From: Physcomitrium patens
Lineage: Eukaryota; Streptophyta; Bryopsida; Funariales; Funariaceae
DNA length: 64,000 bases
Reading direction: 5' to 3'
Assembly: GCF_000002425.4 (NCBI RefSeq)
Contig: NC_037262.1
Coordinates: forward strand, 2,300,080-2,364,079
The notes under the pieces were generated by a model, which made no database searches, was not told the DNA's origin, and saw nothing but the letters and a program-made list of their open reading frames with translations. This document shows positions 12,152 through 25,503 of this stretch, piece by piece (positions within the stretch are counted from its first letter, which is position 1; every line of letters begins with the position of its first letter). A program made the translations under genes and the position numbers.

Positions 12152-15100
12152 TCCGACACCAATACTTGAGCTGTGTGCCGAGTAAGCCAGATTGACGACA
12201 GAAATACTATGAATTCTCGCTTCTCTTCCGACGATACCTGGAATAAGTCAAATCCGTCTCTTTCCTCTTGGATCCGATTTCTTCTAAGAAACCTCCACAA
12301 ATCTATAACACCACATTCAGACACACATCCAACTAAAACGGAAAGCACTCGAAAAGGCAGCTTGTGCGTAAGAAACCTTTTCCGGTAAAACCAACAAGAA
12401 AATTCTATAATAGTTCCCTCTTCGCCACCACACTACCGCACAATCTATACTGCTCTATACCGTACCACAATCTAACGACAACGAAGTCGGCCCACTATCA
12501 GAAGTAAGAAGACCGTCCAGAAATAACATCTTCAACCCCAAGACCAAACCAAAATCAGCCGGAAATTTCCGACCGCCAACCCAGCAGCCCCCGCTCTCCT
12601 TCCTTTCCCTGCACTCTCGCACATAAAACTACCTGGTACGAAACTAGCACGAACCCACAGAGCCAAAGCAAAGCCCGGAAAGATGCCAGACCACGAAACC
12701 CCACGGCAGCTTCTCTGCCACCAAGTTCCTCCTGGAAACACCCCAGTCAGTGTGCCCAAGGGGATGTGAGTAAGATCCGTATGGGCAAGACAGGTCAATA
12801 CAAGGACAAGTAAACTTATGGGGGCTCGAGTACGCTTAGCGCTTCATCATTCTCGCAACGACGTAGCGGACGACTAAACGGACATCGCACGCAACCTTCG
12901 GTTCTCGATTCTTCTTCCTCTCCTCCTCTCATGTAAAGGAATAAGAGCAGGCTGTCGACACTAGTGTGAGCGTATGTGTCTCTGGCGATGCAGCGAAGGA
13001 ATGCTAACAAGCGGCAAAAGATGGTGGGAACGAATAAGGGCAACACCTTGGAACGTTTGGAACCTCTAGAACTCTGCAACGCATCATTCGTCAACATACG
13101 GCAAGGCTGGCCACTCTGGTTGTGGCGAGACGGGTCACCGCTACGGCTATGGCCAGGCCTCCGCAGACGAAAGATGGGTGTGCGAGAAAAGATAAAGAAA
13201 AGTGAGATAGATACTAAAAAGAGGCCCCGCGCGCGCAGGCGGCTATGGATTGTTCTCATCCGTTGGCGTCGTCACTTGCCTTAAGATTCTGGAAGACGAG
13301 GAGGGCAGCCTGGCGACCACGCGGGTTCATCCGTGGCCGCCGTGAAGGTGCCCATGGGCGTGGGCACCCATCTGTCGGGAAATCTCTCTCATGAGTGCTT
13401 CGCTCGCTGCAAATGTGGGAGCTCCTCTTGCCCTTCGACGCGGATTCTCTGCGCTCCATGCCTCCGCTTGCCCCCCCCCCCCCCCCCTCCATTGGTGCCG
13501 TTCCGGCCACGGTAATCCCAAGTCACTCCTTTCTTTCTTTTTTTTTTTTTTGGTGCCGGAAATGCCCCGGTGAAGATTTGGGAAAAATTTTTTGGGGCAT
13601 GCCCCTCCCAGGCCGGAAAGCTGAACAGCTCTCGTCGTCCTGAGCCTTCCTCCGTAAATGTTTTACTTCGCAAATAGTCTTTCTGTTGGCTGACAAAAGT
13701 GCGTTGCTGTTGTCATGCCAGGAGCCCTAAACTTATATATGCATATAATATATATATACACAAGCTGATTCTTGTAAAATCCTGGTGGGTAGGTTGTCAG
13801 GAGCAGTCATTGAGCGCAGTGTCAGGGTGACACTATTCGCACGCTCTTTTCATCGTTTGATTAATCGCAGACTTTTTCCCTACAACCTAATTTAAATTAA
13901 GACGCAGGCTCAGGTAAGGGTGGAGGGTGAATTAAACTACATATTCTTCTTGCAAAAACAATCGAATACAAAGCTCTAACCACATGGAAAAGCTATGAAA
14001 ACCTAGTCACTTCAGTGGAGAAACACGTCTGTAGTCGTGTATACTGATTGGATTCTTTGAGTTTTGGGCTCCAGGTTGATTCCGGATTACGTAACAATCT
14101 GGAAACAACGTAAGTCCCAGTCGTTGTTTGGACATTTGTAGGGAAAAAACAATATTCATTCATAAACTATTGTGAGAAACGTCAAAAATAAAAATAAAAT
14201 TTTCCGGACTGAAAGATAGTATGCGTGTGTTTCAAAGTTTTGACCAGAAGAGAATGACCAACAACATGCGCCAACGACAAACACCAGTTTCCAATCTCTG
14301 TAGACTAGTGCTACGGAGATTGGCCTGGATCTGGAGTTATTGGGCTCCAAAGAGTTTACTTTGTATTGTGCTGATGTCAGGTCAACCTTGTACATCTGCT
14401 GACAGTCAGGTTATGTCATTTGGTGGACGCAATTGCAAGCTGCGTCATTGCCTCATCAGATTGTCGGGTTTATATAGAAAGCAGCGGTGGCATCAAGACG
14501 TAATGTACTGCTGGTCAGGTTGCGTGGGAAGGGTAAGCGTGGCAAATCTTTGTCATAATCACATGAAATAACACACTTCAGTATTGAGAAATGGCTGAGG
14601 AACTATCCAAACAGGTAGAACTACTGGTGCTAATCTACATGGAGGTCAGGCGATCGCACAGGGTGTTATCAGCAGGGGAAGAGGTTCATGCAACAAATTT
14701 ATGTGACAACGCCACTAGTAGTTGATTAAAAGCTGGAGGCAATGTTGAAAGAAATGTCAGGTTGAGCATCTTTGCAGAAAATGCGAGGCTGGTTCTTAAT
14801 ATGTTCCACGCAATTGCAGGAATTGCTTTGCGGCCTATTTTGGGTCTTTCTGAGGTCAAAGGGCCTTCACAGTCCAAAGGACGATAATTTCTGAACATCT
14901 TAACTTCATTCAGACAGCTCTCAGAGACTGGGCCAGCGCTAGTGATCAGGTATGACGTTTTGCTCCATTGAAAAAAAAAGAGTTTAGTAGAACGGAACAT
15001 GAGAAACAGACCAAGACGTTCCTTAGCATAGACGTCGACCCGGCAGATACTTCTCACTTCGAAGTCCTAATTCATGCTCAAGTATTAAACTGCAGCTAAA

Positions 15101-15347
15101 TTGCAAAGAATGCACCTATAGAACGCATTACATTGAAAAGCAGATCTAAACACGAATGATACATTATTTGTTGTATTATAAAGGTTTAATAGGCACCTCA
15201 ATAAAGTACACCATCAATGCTCCATATACAGATAGTAGAACAGCTTGTTACAGTCAACATCTTCCCATTACATTGTTGAATGTGATGCCATAAATCAAAA
15301 GAAAGAAGACATGGATATGTATATGTATATATATTGTCTCTAGAATC
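12152..15347. other. Intergenic: CBP60 upstream region and V-ATPase H 3' flank
   Basis: The first 1.5 kb is the presumed promoter and 5' UTR of CBP60. It contains a GC-rich stretch (about 13090-13660) with a poly(C) run (13471-13487) and a poly(T) run (13538-13551). The many overlapping ORFs here are by-products of high GC and show no family features. 13700-15347 is mixed composition. A 123-codon antisense ORF (14686-15057) has varied amino acids but no recognised domain. The right end is probably the 3' UTR of the V-ATPase H gene. Confidence 0.5.
13471..13487 (+). repeat. Poly(C) run, 17 bp
   Basis: Uninterrupted C homopolymer within the GC-rich stretch upstream of CBP60. It gives spurious Pro- or Gly-rich ORFs on the two strands. 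Confidence 0.9.
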
Positions 15348-18300
15348 TTACTGCATGTAGCTTACATACTTGGCACTTAACAAAATTTTCTGCACGCATA
15401 GAAGAGCTTGTTTTGCAAGCTCTGGATCGGGGTGCGACATGTGTTTCATGACTCTCTCCTTGGCCTTCAAATCAACTACAATTCCTCGACCAGCTGGATG
15501 AAATTGTATAAATTGAGATATATCGTGACAAGCCACTGCAAGAGTTTTAGAATCCCGAGAGATGTCCAACAACGTAATCAGGATACGTAGAACCTGCACA
15601 CAATGAAAATCAACTTACATGTCTATAATGCAGTCCATTACACGAAATTTAACGGGCGTCAACGGAATACACTTAAACACATCAACATGTCTCTAAGGTG
15701 CGGAATTTGTTAATTCAAGAGAACTAACAGAATAGTATAGCATCAAAAAGGTCAATAATAACCTGGAAGTCATTTTCTTCAAACTTGGTGATGTTCTCGC
15801 GCCAAAACACGGGATCTTTATGCATTGAAGTCCAGTCCAGATTTCCAGAAAACACTTGGCCTTTGAACTTGTCGAAGGAGCTCAATTTGCGAATGCTGTC
15901 CTTCAAGGCGGCATCTAATACTTCCAATGCTTGTAACAGGTCCTGTATCGACAAACACCCATGCTCAAAAGTTAGGCTGACCTTAAGATATATTCAATTT
16001 TGAATTGGTGAAATCTTTTCTTGACGTCATCAAAAAACCCTTTGTGGTGGTTACGTCTGCACATCAAAGAACTGGCAAGTTATCTACCAGTGAAGTTTAC
16101 CTCCACAAAATCATCTTCCTAAGTTTAGCTTAAGTCTGCAAAATCGGGGCAAAGGTCGACAAAATCTCACCTCGTCACTCCAGGCGTACAACTGCAAGCT
16201 CTGAACAATCTTGGGCAAACCCAAATCTACCATCTCTGAAGCAGAGTTTCCCTTGCTTGAAAGATTGCGAAATGTCATCACAGCAACTCTAACGACCTGT
16301 CATACCCAATTACTTGCAACTCAATAAAAATCCTTGCAATACTGGAAAATATTGGACAAGATAGTAACACATATTGGACAAACTCAAGTCAGGTTCTTTT
16401 CTGATCGCACTCTACAATTCAAACCTTGACCAAAAGATATGATGAAATGTAATAAACCAAACCAAATCTAAGGTCATCAGCTGCACCCATTAGTACCTTT
16501 TCCTTGGTGGAACTCTTCACAACTTCCACTAAGCGAGGAAGCACTTTTGCCGAGGAAAACGCTTCAACAGCACTGTCGACAAAGGACAGAAGCCATATAC
16601 AAAGGGTTACCTCGTACAGCAGCTGCAAGAATAACAGGCTTTAAGGTTTTTACAGTGTGCAAATATTTGTGGCTCACAAAACGAAGATTCATTAACTTTA
16701 CCCCAAAACTAAATCAAGCAGAAAATTGCCACAGAAAAATAGAAATAAAGGATTAACCGATTGTGAAGAAGATTAAAAAAACTGCGGCAGAATGTGGCAG
16801 AAATTAACCTGAATAGATTGCTGATTGGTGAGGGGCGTAATTAAGGGAGCCAGAAGCTTGGTGCCTTCCGCCTTAATAAACATAATTCGCACTCTAGGAA
16901 TACGCAAAAGAGTTGCTAAAGAGCTCACGGCCATTGGAACACCCCGAGTAGGATGAGCCGGACTTCTTAGCTGTGCATATTCAATGCTGATCAGTTTACG
17001 TAGCGGAAAATTCACAACATTTTTGTGACAGAATTTAACTTCAGACAGTACGACCATTCCTTCATCAACAAGTAGAAACGTTTAAGATAGACCTATTCCT
17101 TGAATGCCTCGCAGATCTACCTAAAAATTCCATGAATTAAACCTTACTGAACAACAAATATGCGAGCTCTACCTGACTAATGAGCCAATCCACGAGACTT
17201 CGCAGAACCTCGTTAAATGTATCAGGCTTCTTCTGTGAAGCTAAAGAGTCCTCAATCTCTGCCTCGTACTGTCGAGCACTGCAACACCCTAGCCACAAGC
17301 CTTCTCAGTCAAGAACCTTGCAAACTGTATTTCAATACAGATGAATGAACAAAAACATGTTAATATTTACATATTTCTTACAACATCCTTGAATTACGTC
17401 TGATATCAACTGATAGACAGAGTAGGAGGAAGGAATATAATCAGATGAGTAGAAATAAATATATACAGAGTGGGGTACTAGGTCTATGACGATTCCTGTT
17501 TATGCAAGGCCAGCCAATCTATATTCGACTATAAAACATTCTAAAACAAATGAGAAGGACAGTGTGTAAATCCTCTGAATAAGTGGGAGGCAGAGAAAGA
17601 AACTACTTCCCGAGTATTACACGAAGTTTAAGCTTCGTATTCAACAGCAATCAAGCAAGAGATTTGAACAGCTAATGCCAAATATGTCAAATATGCAAAT
17701 TTAAGCTCGTCAAATATAAGTTAAAAGACTTCTCAAAACCTACCTAATAATCAGGGTCAGAATCTTGCAGCTTTTCTCTTGAATAAACCAGTTCTTCTTT
17801 GACAGCAACCTGCAGCATATCCATTAGATCATAAGAACACACTCACGCGTAACTTGCTGTGCGTTATGAAATTCAACCAATAACAAAACGTATGTTAGAA
17901 ACGTGAAGGATTAAAAATAGGAAATAATCAAATGAAGACCTTATGAAAGGTCGATAAACATCAATATCTTTGTCTTGAAAAGATTTGTCAAGGAATAATC
18001 GAGCACGTTTAGGATTGGCTGCCAAAATATGCACAAAAATTAGTCAAAAGCCAGTAATTAACGCTGTGAATACTGAATCCAGACAACCAAAAACCTAGTT
18101 AACACAAGCAAGGTACAAGCAGTTTATGATTATTACTGAATCATCTGCCGAAAAAGATATGAGATGACATGTATACAAGCAATGTACCCGTGAGCATCTC
18201 GTCCACCATAGCAAGCACATACTCAATAGTTTCTTGCTTGGAGATGTCCGCTAGAATGCCCACAAACACTCTGACGTAGGCTACTCCATTCTGCACTTCC

Positions 18301-18948
18301 AGTGAACGCGCTCATTTATTTGAAGTTGAAGCTTTAATAAATAAAAATAAATTAAAACGCTTGGAACTTTAATAAACAGGGTATTTGAGATCTCGAAAAC
18401 CATCATATGAGTAAATCATCGCACGATTGACCATCAAAACTTTGTTGCAGTTTCAGACGGATCCTAGATTGGATACTCTCTTGTACAATCCAAGGAGATC
18501 ATGCCACTTAGATGCATACTATCTCGGCAAGCCATCGTTAAAACCCCCACAAAAACTAACAGCTGGGTTGAGTCAGGTTCAGCTGCATGCGCCTACGGCA
18601 ATACGGATCCTCTTCAACAACAAAAGAGAGTACCAAAATTCCATCCATTGACCTTTGCTAGCTGCTACGCTCGTACACCCAGTCCACCCTTCATCGCCAA
18701 AAAAAAAATTCACCACCCATAACCCAAGTACCTCTTCCAACAATGCAGCTTGGACACTTTCGGGACGGTGGTCATATCGCCTCAGCAGTTGCAACCCAGT
18801 GCTATTGATCAGCTTGGCTGTCATGTACATCTCCCATGGAATATCCCTTTTCAACACCTACAAAATAAAAACATTCAAATTCTACACATCAATCCCACTC
18901 TGCCCAAAACTCCCCTCGAGGAATCTTTCAGCCCACACAAACACACGT

Positions 18949-18983
<35 letters not shown>

Positions 18984-19220
18984 ACCCCTCGCCACCATCC
19001 ACCCCCTCAAATCCAAATCCCATCCCTCCAACACCCATCACACCCCACCCTACAATCCCAAACACCAACCCAGCTGAAGAAACAAAAACAAATTCTCCAC
19101 AATTCACACGCAACCACCACAACATCAATCCCTCAATCCCCAAATACGCCAAAAGCTCACACTCCACGAACTTCACCACCACCCTACCTCCTCTCTAGTG
19201 AGCTCAGTGTCCGTCGTCAT
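15348..19220 (-). CDS. V-type proton ATPase subunit H (VHA-H)
   Basis: Subunit H is a regulatory subunit of the peripheral V1 sector of the vacuolar proton pump. It bridges V1 and Vo and is needed for coupled ATP hydrolysis. Eleven exons with GT/AG borders and continuous phase (minus strand): 19220-19188, 18857-18732, 18290-18188, 18018-17940, 17809-17744, 17278-17173, 16970-16809, 16622-16497, 16296-16171, 15942-15763, 15593-15348. They sum to 450 aa, close to the roughly 441 aa of flowering-plant VHA-H. Family signatures seen in order: [112 protein letters not shown] and [20 protein letters not shown] blocks, and [20 protein letters not shown]. The protein is an armadillo-like helical solenoid. 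The start at 19220 gives [11 protein letters not shown] before the conserved VLKRDIPWE, as expected for the family. No frame damage. Confidence 0.96.
18949..18974 (+). repeat. (AC)n microsatellite in VHA-H intron 1
   Basis: About 12 AC units within the 330-bp first intron (18858-19187) of the V-ATPase H gene. The surrounding intron is C/A-rich on the plus strand, that is G/T-rich and pyrimidine-poor on the gene strand. It explains the long His/Thr-rich antisense ORFs here, which are not genes. Confidence 0.9.
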
Positions 19221-20639
19221 GGCTTCCAATCCCCCTCTCCTCTTCCGGTCGAAACGCAATCAGCAGTACCAAATCTGCCCCTCCTGCAGCAGATCTCGCA
19301 CCATGAACACAACAAGGATTGGCCAGTAAAGTGGGGTTTTGGTGAGGGGTGAAGCAGCATGGGGGAAGACGCTTAGGGCGAAGGAGAAAAAGCCATGGAG
19401 ACTGGTCGAGAGCTATGGAGCTCTCAGCTGTCCTCCAGCTCTGCCAAAGGCCCCACCTGTACAAGTCCCTTTGCACACAAGCTCCTCGGCAATCCAGCAT
19501 GGTCCTTCTTTGCGCCTGTGTGAACGGAAACGACATACCGAGGTTGATACCCTGTACGCAAGATCAGTTCCTATTTGATACCTGGGTCTCGGCTGGTATT
19601 AAAGGCGTCTGTGAAGCTTTCATCCGTTTCTACGACATTCATCGACGTGGTTGATGACGATCATTCATCTAGTTGCTGAGGACGTTTCCCTTTTGGAGTT
19701 ACTAAATCAATAAAAGTAATAATACTTCGTGGGGAAAAAGTGTTAATTGGTGATCAATCTAATGGGGTGGAATTAATTGAGGTGAAAAGTTATTAATGTT
19801 AATTTTCCAATAATTTTACATGATGGATAGGTCTCTATCGATTTTACATAATATGCATAGATAAATATATTTTAGTTTTTAATTTTTATTTTTATTATTT
19901 TTTATGGAGAGAATTGGAATATAAAGTAAACGTGGAATTTAATAGATTAATATTCAATAGTAATATAAAAACACTTTTGACGTAAAAAAAAATAATAATA
20001 ATTGTATTCAAATTATTAAAAGATGGCAAGTTGGTGTTTTGAGGTTGGGGGTTTAAATTCCAACTGTAGAATTTACAACTCTTCTTTATAGACTCTATCA
20101 TATAGATAATGACTCTCTAGTATTTTAATAATATAGGCATTTTAAAAAAATCAAAAATCAAAATCACATGTATTAACTTTAAAATTAATAAATAGCATAC
20201 ACTGACATACAATATCATCTTTAAAATAATATATATAATATAAAATATAAATATGTTAAAAATATTTTATTTTTATTAAATGAAAATCCAGTAATGTTAA
20301 ATAGACGTGCAAAGGTATTTGATTTCAGAAAGAAATTACTATTTACTATAATTTATTACAAACTTTCAATACAAAATAGATATTTAATTTACTAGATGAA
20401 GATTATTAATATAAAAATATACAAAACTACTTATTAATTATAAATAAAAATCAAAAAGAATCTAGATGTATGAGTATATATATTTATATTTATATATATA
20501 GATACTTATATTCGAAATTTTGACTTATAAAAATACATTATGGGATTATTTTCATATATTATAAAATAATTTATAATATTAAAAATAAATAAAATATTAT
20601 AATTTCCAATACTAGAAATTTTCATTTTAAAAATACATA

Positions 20640-20698
<59 letters not shown>

Positions 20699-21938
20699 AG
20701 AATATTAAATCAATCTGCCTCAATCTTGAATTGATCCACTTTTAATAAAATATAAATAGTTAATCATTTGCATTATTTGGCATCTTTAAAAACCACTCTA
20801 TTTGCCATATTTCTTTAGCCAATCCTTCTTCACAATTCATCTCCAATGCCTCCCGAACTTCACCTTGATGTAAAATAGTCCTCGTGATGTTTGTTTCTAC
20901 CTTAGTAGTTGACCTCTCACATTCAAAAATCATACTCTTCCTTTGAGTGGGTCAATTATAGTCCTTCCTAAGGGTTCCATTCTCTACCCTTCCCACTCCT
21001 TTCCAAAATCAACACATCACCAAATGCAATACTAAAAAAATTGGTGAAGGAGTGCAAAGTTCTATGCATTGCAAGAGCAAAGTAGGGTGAAGATGGGTGA
21101 GTTGATTTAAATTTTAAGTGGATCAATTTAATTTCCTTCCTTATGGAATTTTTTTTTTTGTAATTTAAATAATAATCTTGTTTCAAGTTTTGACATTGAC
21201 ATTCAAATCTCATGTTCAGAATGACAAACAGTGATTCTCTTTCTTCAGTATACACCTCTGGGAATCTACATCTTAATCAGCTTCAGAGTGTGTCTAACTC
21301 CATCAATTAAGAATGAATGCTTATTATCTGCCCAAGTAAGCTCAAAATTGAAGCCACATGATGTTCATGTGCATTCCAGTCAACATGGGTGAGGTTATTG
21401 GTCACCTTTAAAATCTGCCTTTTCAATTGCAAAATAATTTAATCTTTGTGTCACATTCAATCCATGGATCCATCTGCACTCACATGAATAAAATGCAAGT
21501 TTTAATTTAGAGGTAGTGAAAGAATTTTGGCCTCTTTGTTACACAACTTGGAAAATGTAGTTATTATTATTTTAACTATCATAACTACCTTGTTTCTTTA
21601 TTTTTTTAATATTCATATTGAAATGTAATGTTTTGAGTTCTTCAGTGCTCGCTTTGCAAATAGTTTCTGGGAGATTTTATTCTGTTTGGAAAGCTGATCC
21701 GCTCAACTAAACCTTGAGGTTGTCAATTTCAAGACCATTGGAAATTTATTTCTACGTGAGTGGAGTTGCCTACATTTTGTAGATCCAAGCTTGATGGTCA
21801 TGAAATTACAAGTCCTGTCAGTGTTCTGAAAAAATAAGAGCTTGCAATAAGTTCAATAAATAATGTATGCATGAAATGTGATTGTAAACATTCATGTTGT
21901 GGCCTAGATAGAAATTTTAAATTGCTTATAGATACTAA
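19221..21938. other. VHA-H upstream region and AT-rich desert
   Basis: 19221-19680 is the GC-richer presumed promoter and 5' UTR of VHA-H. From about 19690 the DNA becomes very AT-rich, with no accepted gene. 20740-21480 is less AT-rich. Its minus strand has short coding-like pieces (such as LTWADNKHSFLIDGVRHTLK and an ORF at 20968-21255) which may be another decayed insertion, but I could not name it. Confidence 0.5.
20638..20698 (+). repeat. Compound (CATA)n(TA)n microsatellite
   Basis: About six ACAT/CATA units run directly into (TA)n, about 60 bp in total, in AT-rich intergenic DNA. Confidence 0.9.
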
Positions 21939-22922
21939 GTTTATTGTTTACATTTAGGTACAAATTATAATTGTAAGGTCTTCAACACTGTATATGTCTC
22001 TTCCAATCAGAAGATGTATCAAGAGTGTATCAACACTCTAAATACATACAAATGTAGCATCATAGCAGATGACAAAGTAGTACTCACCATCCCTGTTCCT
22101 ATTGGTTGTTGTTACAAACCTTCAGAAGAAGCATCAGCTATAAGAAGATCATTTATTATAGAAGGAAGAAAGAAGGTCCTCATCTGCCAAGAAAGAAACT
22201 GCACCTTTAGATATCTAGCACGAAAAGAAAAGTATGAACTACAACTATCAAAATGTCATTGTGAAATCTATATGATTGATGGAGTATTAAAGGTTTTTCT
22301 TTCACATAAAAATCTTGTGAACATCTTTGCTATAATGAAAGTCCTTCAAAAGACTATTGCTAGTGGAAAACAAGAGATACTGTCATGGACAAAGCATCGA
22401 AAGGAAGTATTAGGACTGTTCTTAGAATCACAACTAGATGCTACTATGCTTGACAATAGTATCATATATTCAAGAGAAAGAATCTTGGCAACTCTTGATG
22501 ATGACAAGAAGGTAAAGATGTTATCGTTGATGATATGCAGGTTTATAGAGACTATGCTATCTCTCAAACAAGAAAATGATAGAGGCTGCTTGAGCTTCAA
22601 ATGTGTGCATACTCTAGTGGACATTGTACGGAGGTGCATAGAGAAGAGGATTAGCAAGCTTAATCAGCAAAAGATAAGAAGCAACAATAGGTAGAAAGCA
22701 GTAATAGTAAGTGCACTAAATCGAATATCAAAGGATATCTAGAACAACTTTAAGATAGGTATATGGGAAGGCTTCATTCAAGGTGACAATAAAAGAACTA
22801 TATCTCAAGCATTGTCTTCAAAGTCTACTCTTGATTCATTGGCTCATGTTAGAAGAGTTGAAATTAGCTCCAAAGAAAGAGCAAGTGCTATAATGAGATG
22901 CTACCGCTTCTTTACAATGTAA
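21939..22922 (+). pseudogene. RPB2-like RNA polymerase second-largest subunit fragment (possible giant-virus relic)
   Basis: One frame runs from 21939 to the TAA at 22920, broken only by TAG at 22692 and 22740. The 226-codon ORF inside it starts at 22014. The product follows conserved RPB2/beta-subunit blocks in the right order: IPVPIGCC near a SFIIEGRKKVLICQER block (cellular RPB2 has GYFIINGSEKVLIAQER); LKVFLSHKNLVNIFAIMKVL (RPB2: the short strand-helix before IFRALG); CRFIETMLSLKQENDRGCLS with the following helix (RPB2: the NRLL…DRKDQDDRDH region); and ISQALSSKSTLDSLAHVRRV (RPB2: VSQVLNR…STLSHLRR). It then diverges and stops, so the C-terminal catalytic and hybrid-binding half is absent, as are the N-terminal ~150-200 residues. 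It is far from cellular RPB2, AT-rich, apparently intronless and surrounded by desert. NCLDV-like insertions are known in moss genomes, which makes a viral origin plausible; a highly diverged host copy is the alternative. Confidence 0.7.
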
Positions 22923-22984
22923 AGCAAAAACTTAGAATTGATTCCAAATTCTACTATTGAACATTTTTTTTTGTTAATTCAAGC

Positions 22985-23203
22985 ATGTTTAATTTAGAGT
23001 GGGCAAAAGAGGTTGAAAGATTAGACCTTGCCTATCCTAATCCAAAATCTATAAATTGCTTCCTAATAATGTCTACTATCACAAAAAGATCCAACTCAAA
23101 AGAACATAATATTGATTATATAGTGGATTTTTTTAAAATTACTAATGCTAACTTAAAAGGCATATGTGAATATTATGCAACAAATCCAAGAGCAAAATAT
23201 TGA
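22985..23203 (+). other. Unrecognised 72-codon ORF downstream of the RPB2-like relic
   Basis: The product has balanced composition for AT-rich DNA (includes WAKEVERLDLAYPNPKSINC and a KGICEYYATNPRAKY end) and begins 63 bases after the relic's stop. It shows no RPB2 motif that I can see and no other known domain. It could be part of the same decayed insertion or chance. No start context or splice signal supports expression. Confidence 0.25.
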
Positions 23204-25503
23204 ATAAGAAAGAAATAAATAACACAAATTTAACAAAAAGAGTTGAAATGAAGAAGATTGGTGGATAGAAAAGAGAAGAAGATTTTAAAAGGTGCTCACT
23301 ATTGCAATGTAGCAAAAGATCATGCTTGTAAGGTTGTTAGCAAGAAGTTGCATGCAAAGGTGTAGATGAAGATACAAAATCAAGCCCTACATGTATAGCA
23401 ATAAGCATTGCTTACTACGAGGAGGTCGTGGAGAGCATTGTAGTGACTCAATGCCTTGATTCCAACATAAAAGTGCAAAGAAGAGATATAATTTGAGGCT
23501 TTCTTTTCAACTTGTAATCTTGCCTAATTTGGATCCAATACAACATGTGCGCTAGCCTTGTATTGATCAACAACATGTACCCTCACCATTACCATGCACT
23601 AACCTAAAATATACCTTGTAACTAAGCATTTCAGTGCAACCTCAAGCATACAACTTGCAATAGTGCATTTTGTTGCAACCTCTAGCATATGGCTCACAAT
23701 TTATGAGCGGCACTCATTTTTTGTTTGGTAGTCTATTACAAAATTATATCACCCTTATACAATCCATAAAGCAAATGTAGTAGTCACCTATTTATACAAA
23801 TCTCACATAATTGCAACATATTTTGATGCCATACTCATGGCCTATGCAACTCAATATTGGAGAGAAATCATAAATGAGATGTTCAAATAAGGCTAAAAGA
23901 TGAAGGATGTGTGAGCTAGTATTTGGAGATGAGCCAAAATAAGGAAAGTTAATTGCAAAAATCACACTAAAAAATGGTGGCTTACTTACAACTAGATTTT
24001 TTAATTCTAGTTGTCTTTTCTATACATTATCATCCATAAATAGCATAGAATTAGGTGTAGCTTGATAGTATAATTAAGTGCCACCCCTCTCAATTACAAG
24101 AAAAGAAGATTATGAATTTTGTAACCAACCATAGGTTAGAATTAAGCTATGGTTGGCTTATACATCAAGTTTGCATCAAACAAAATCTTTTGCTAAATCA
24201 TTAATATAAATTCTATTTTTGAGCAAAATTGTAAGAAAATACTTGCAAATTTTCTTGATTTTTATTCCTCTACAACCAGATTTCTTTTTATTTTTTCATA
24301 CACATACTGCAGATATGCTAAAATACTTAAGTTTTTGGAATTGGGTTGGCTCCCTTAGAATGAATACATTACAACATTACAAAAACAACAAAGTCACAAA
24401 TTGGCATGACAAGGTGAAAGGAAGTACAGACAAGGACAGTTCACAGGTTTTTCAGGCAGTAATTGGGGGATTAATGAAATCACACCATATGTGCTCTGCT
24501 TGGTGAATACAGTAGTCTGAGAGGGAAGAGAATGTGTCAATCAGCAAGGAAACCCAGCATGCACCGCGCCAAACCTCTCTCCCGTCGTTTTTCTATTGCT
24601 ATACATGGTGAAAACTCTTAGAAATGCATGACCAAGATAACAATAGAATTGATTTCAAAGACATCATTCTTTCTATACTGTTTACTCTACTCATTCCTCT
24701 TACTCCCCCAATGCCCAATAGAGTCTCTGCTCTCAGACTCACGGCACTATTCATATCATTAGCTCCGAACAAGTATGTTTGAAACTGGAAGGGCGCGAGA
24801 TTTGTACTGAAGAATGTTGAGGTGTAACAACTGACGAATCAGGAACAAGTAGATGGCGTAGAAAATGTATAAGTAGCTTCCAGACTACTGATGTGAATTG
24901 AAATTAAGATTAACTGTCAGATCTTTCAGTTGAGAACTCTGATTAGTCAATCAACGACACAAGCCCTTGCACGGTTACAGTAATACCAGATGTTTAAATC
25001 AGGTGCTGATATACATATTTGACAACATACAAATCTCGTTTGCGCCAATTAAATCACCGAACACAATCCATGACATTGTGAAACGCGGTTGGCTGCGACA
25101 ACCTTAATAGCAAACCATACACGAAAGAGTAAGCAGATCGTACATAGATACAACAAAGCACACTAACTTTCATGATTTCACGAGAATTTCTCACATGTCA
25201 GGATCGTTCCACAAAGTGTTCAAAGTATGCGCTATCTCAGGTCCAATTATCCCATCAAACGAGCACTACAATCCAAGACTCAGTCAACCAATACCACATA
25301 ATTCGAAAAGGAGAGATGGAATTTCAAGTCATTGTTCTCAAGCTGTTGCTGCCAAAACAAGGATCGTGATTAACAAATGGTAACATATCCATACATTGTG
25401 ATCCCACAAGCTGTGGCCACAGTTGGAGGATTTCAACGACAACGAGTACAGAAAGGTCTATTCCTCTTAAATGTACTAGATCAATACAGTCGATTCGTTG
25501 CAC
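23204..25503. other. Intergenic, no gene recognised
   Basis: 23204-24500 is AT-rich with only short ORFs of no recognisable content. 24500-25503 has moderate GC and ends at the P2 stop codon, so its right part is probably the P2 3' UTR and downstream flank. Confidence 0.5.

Noticed and set aside
14686-15057. 123-codon minus-strand ORF between CBP60 and V-ATPase H
   Set aside because: Mixed composition looks tolerable, but there is no domain, no splice partner, and it lies in the likely 3' flank of V-ATPase H.
18655-19352. Long His/Thr/Pro-rich plus-strand ORFs of 140 and 200 codons
   Set aside because: They are antisense to V-ATPase H exons 1-2 and run through its (AC)n-containing first intron; the composition is produced by the repeat.
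20968-21255. 95-codon minus-strand ORF with coding-like upstream pieces
   Set aside because: I could not match it to any retroelement domain, and stops separate the pieces; kept only as a note in the intergenic entry.
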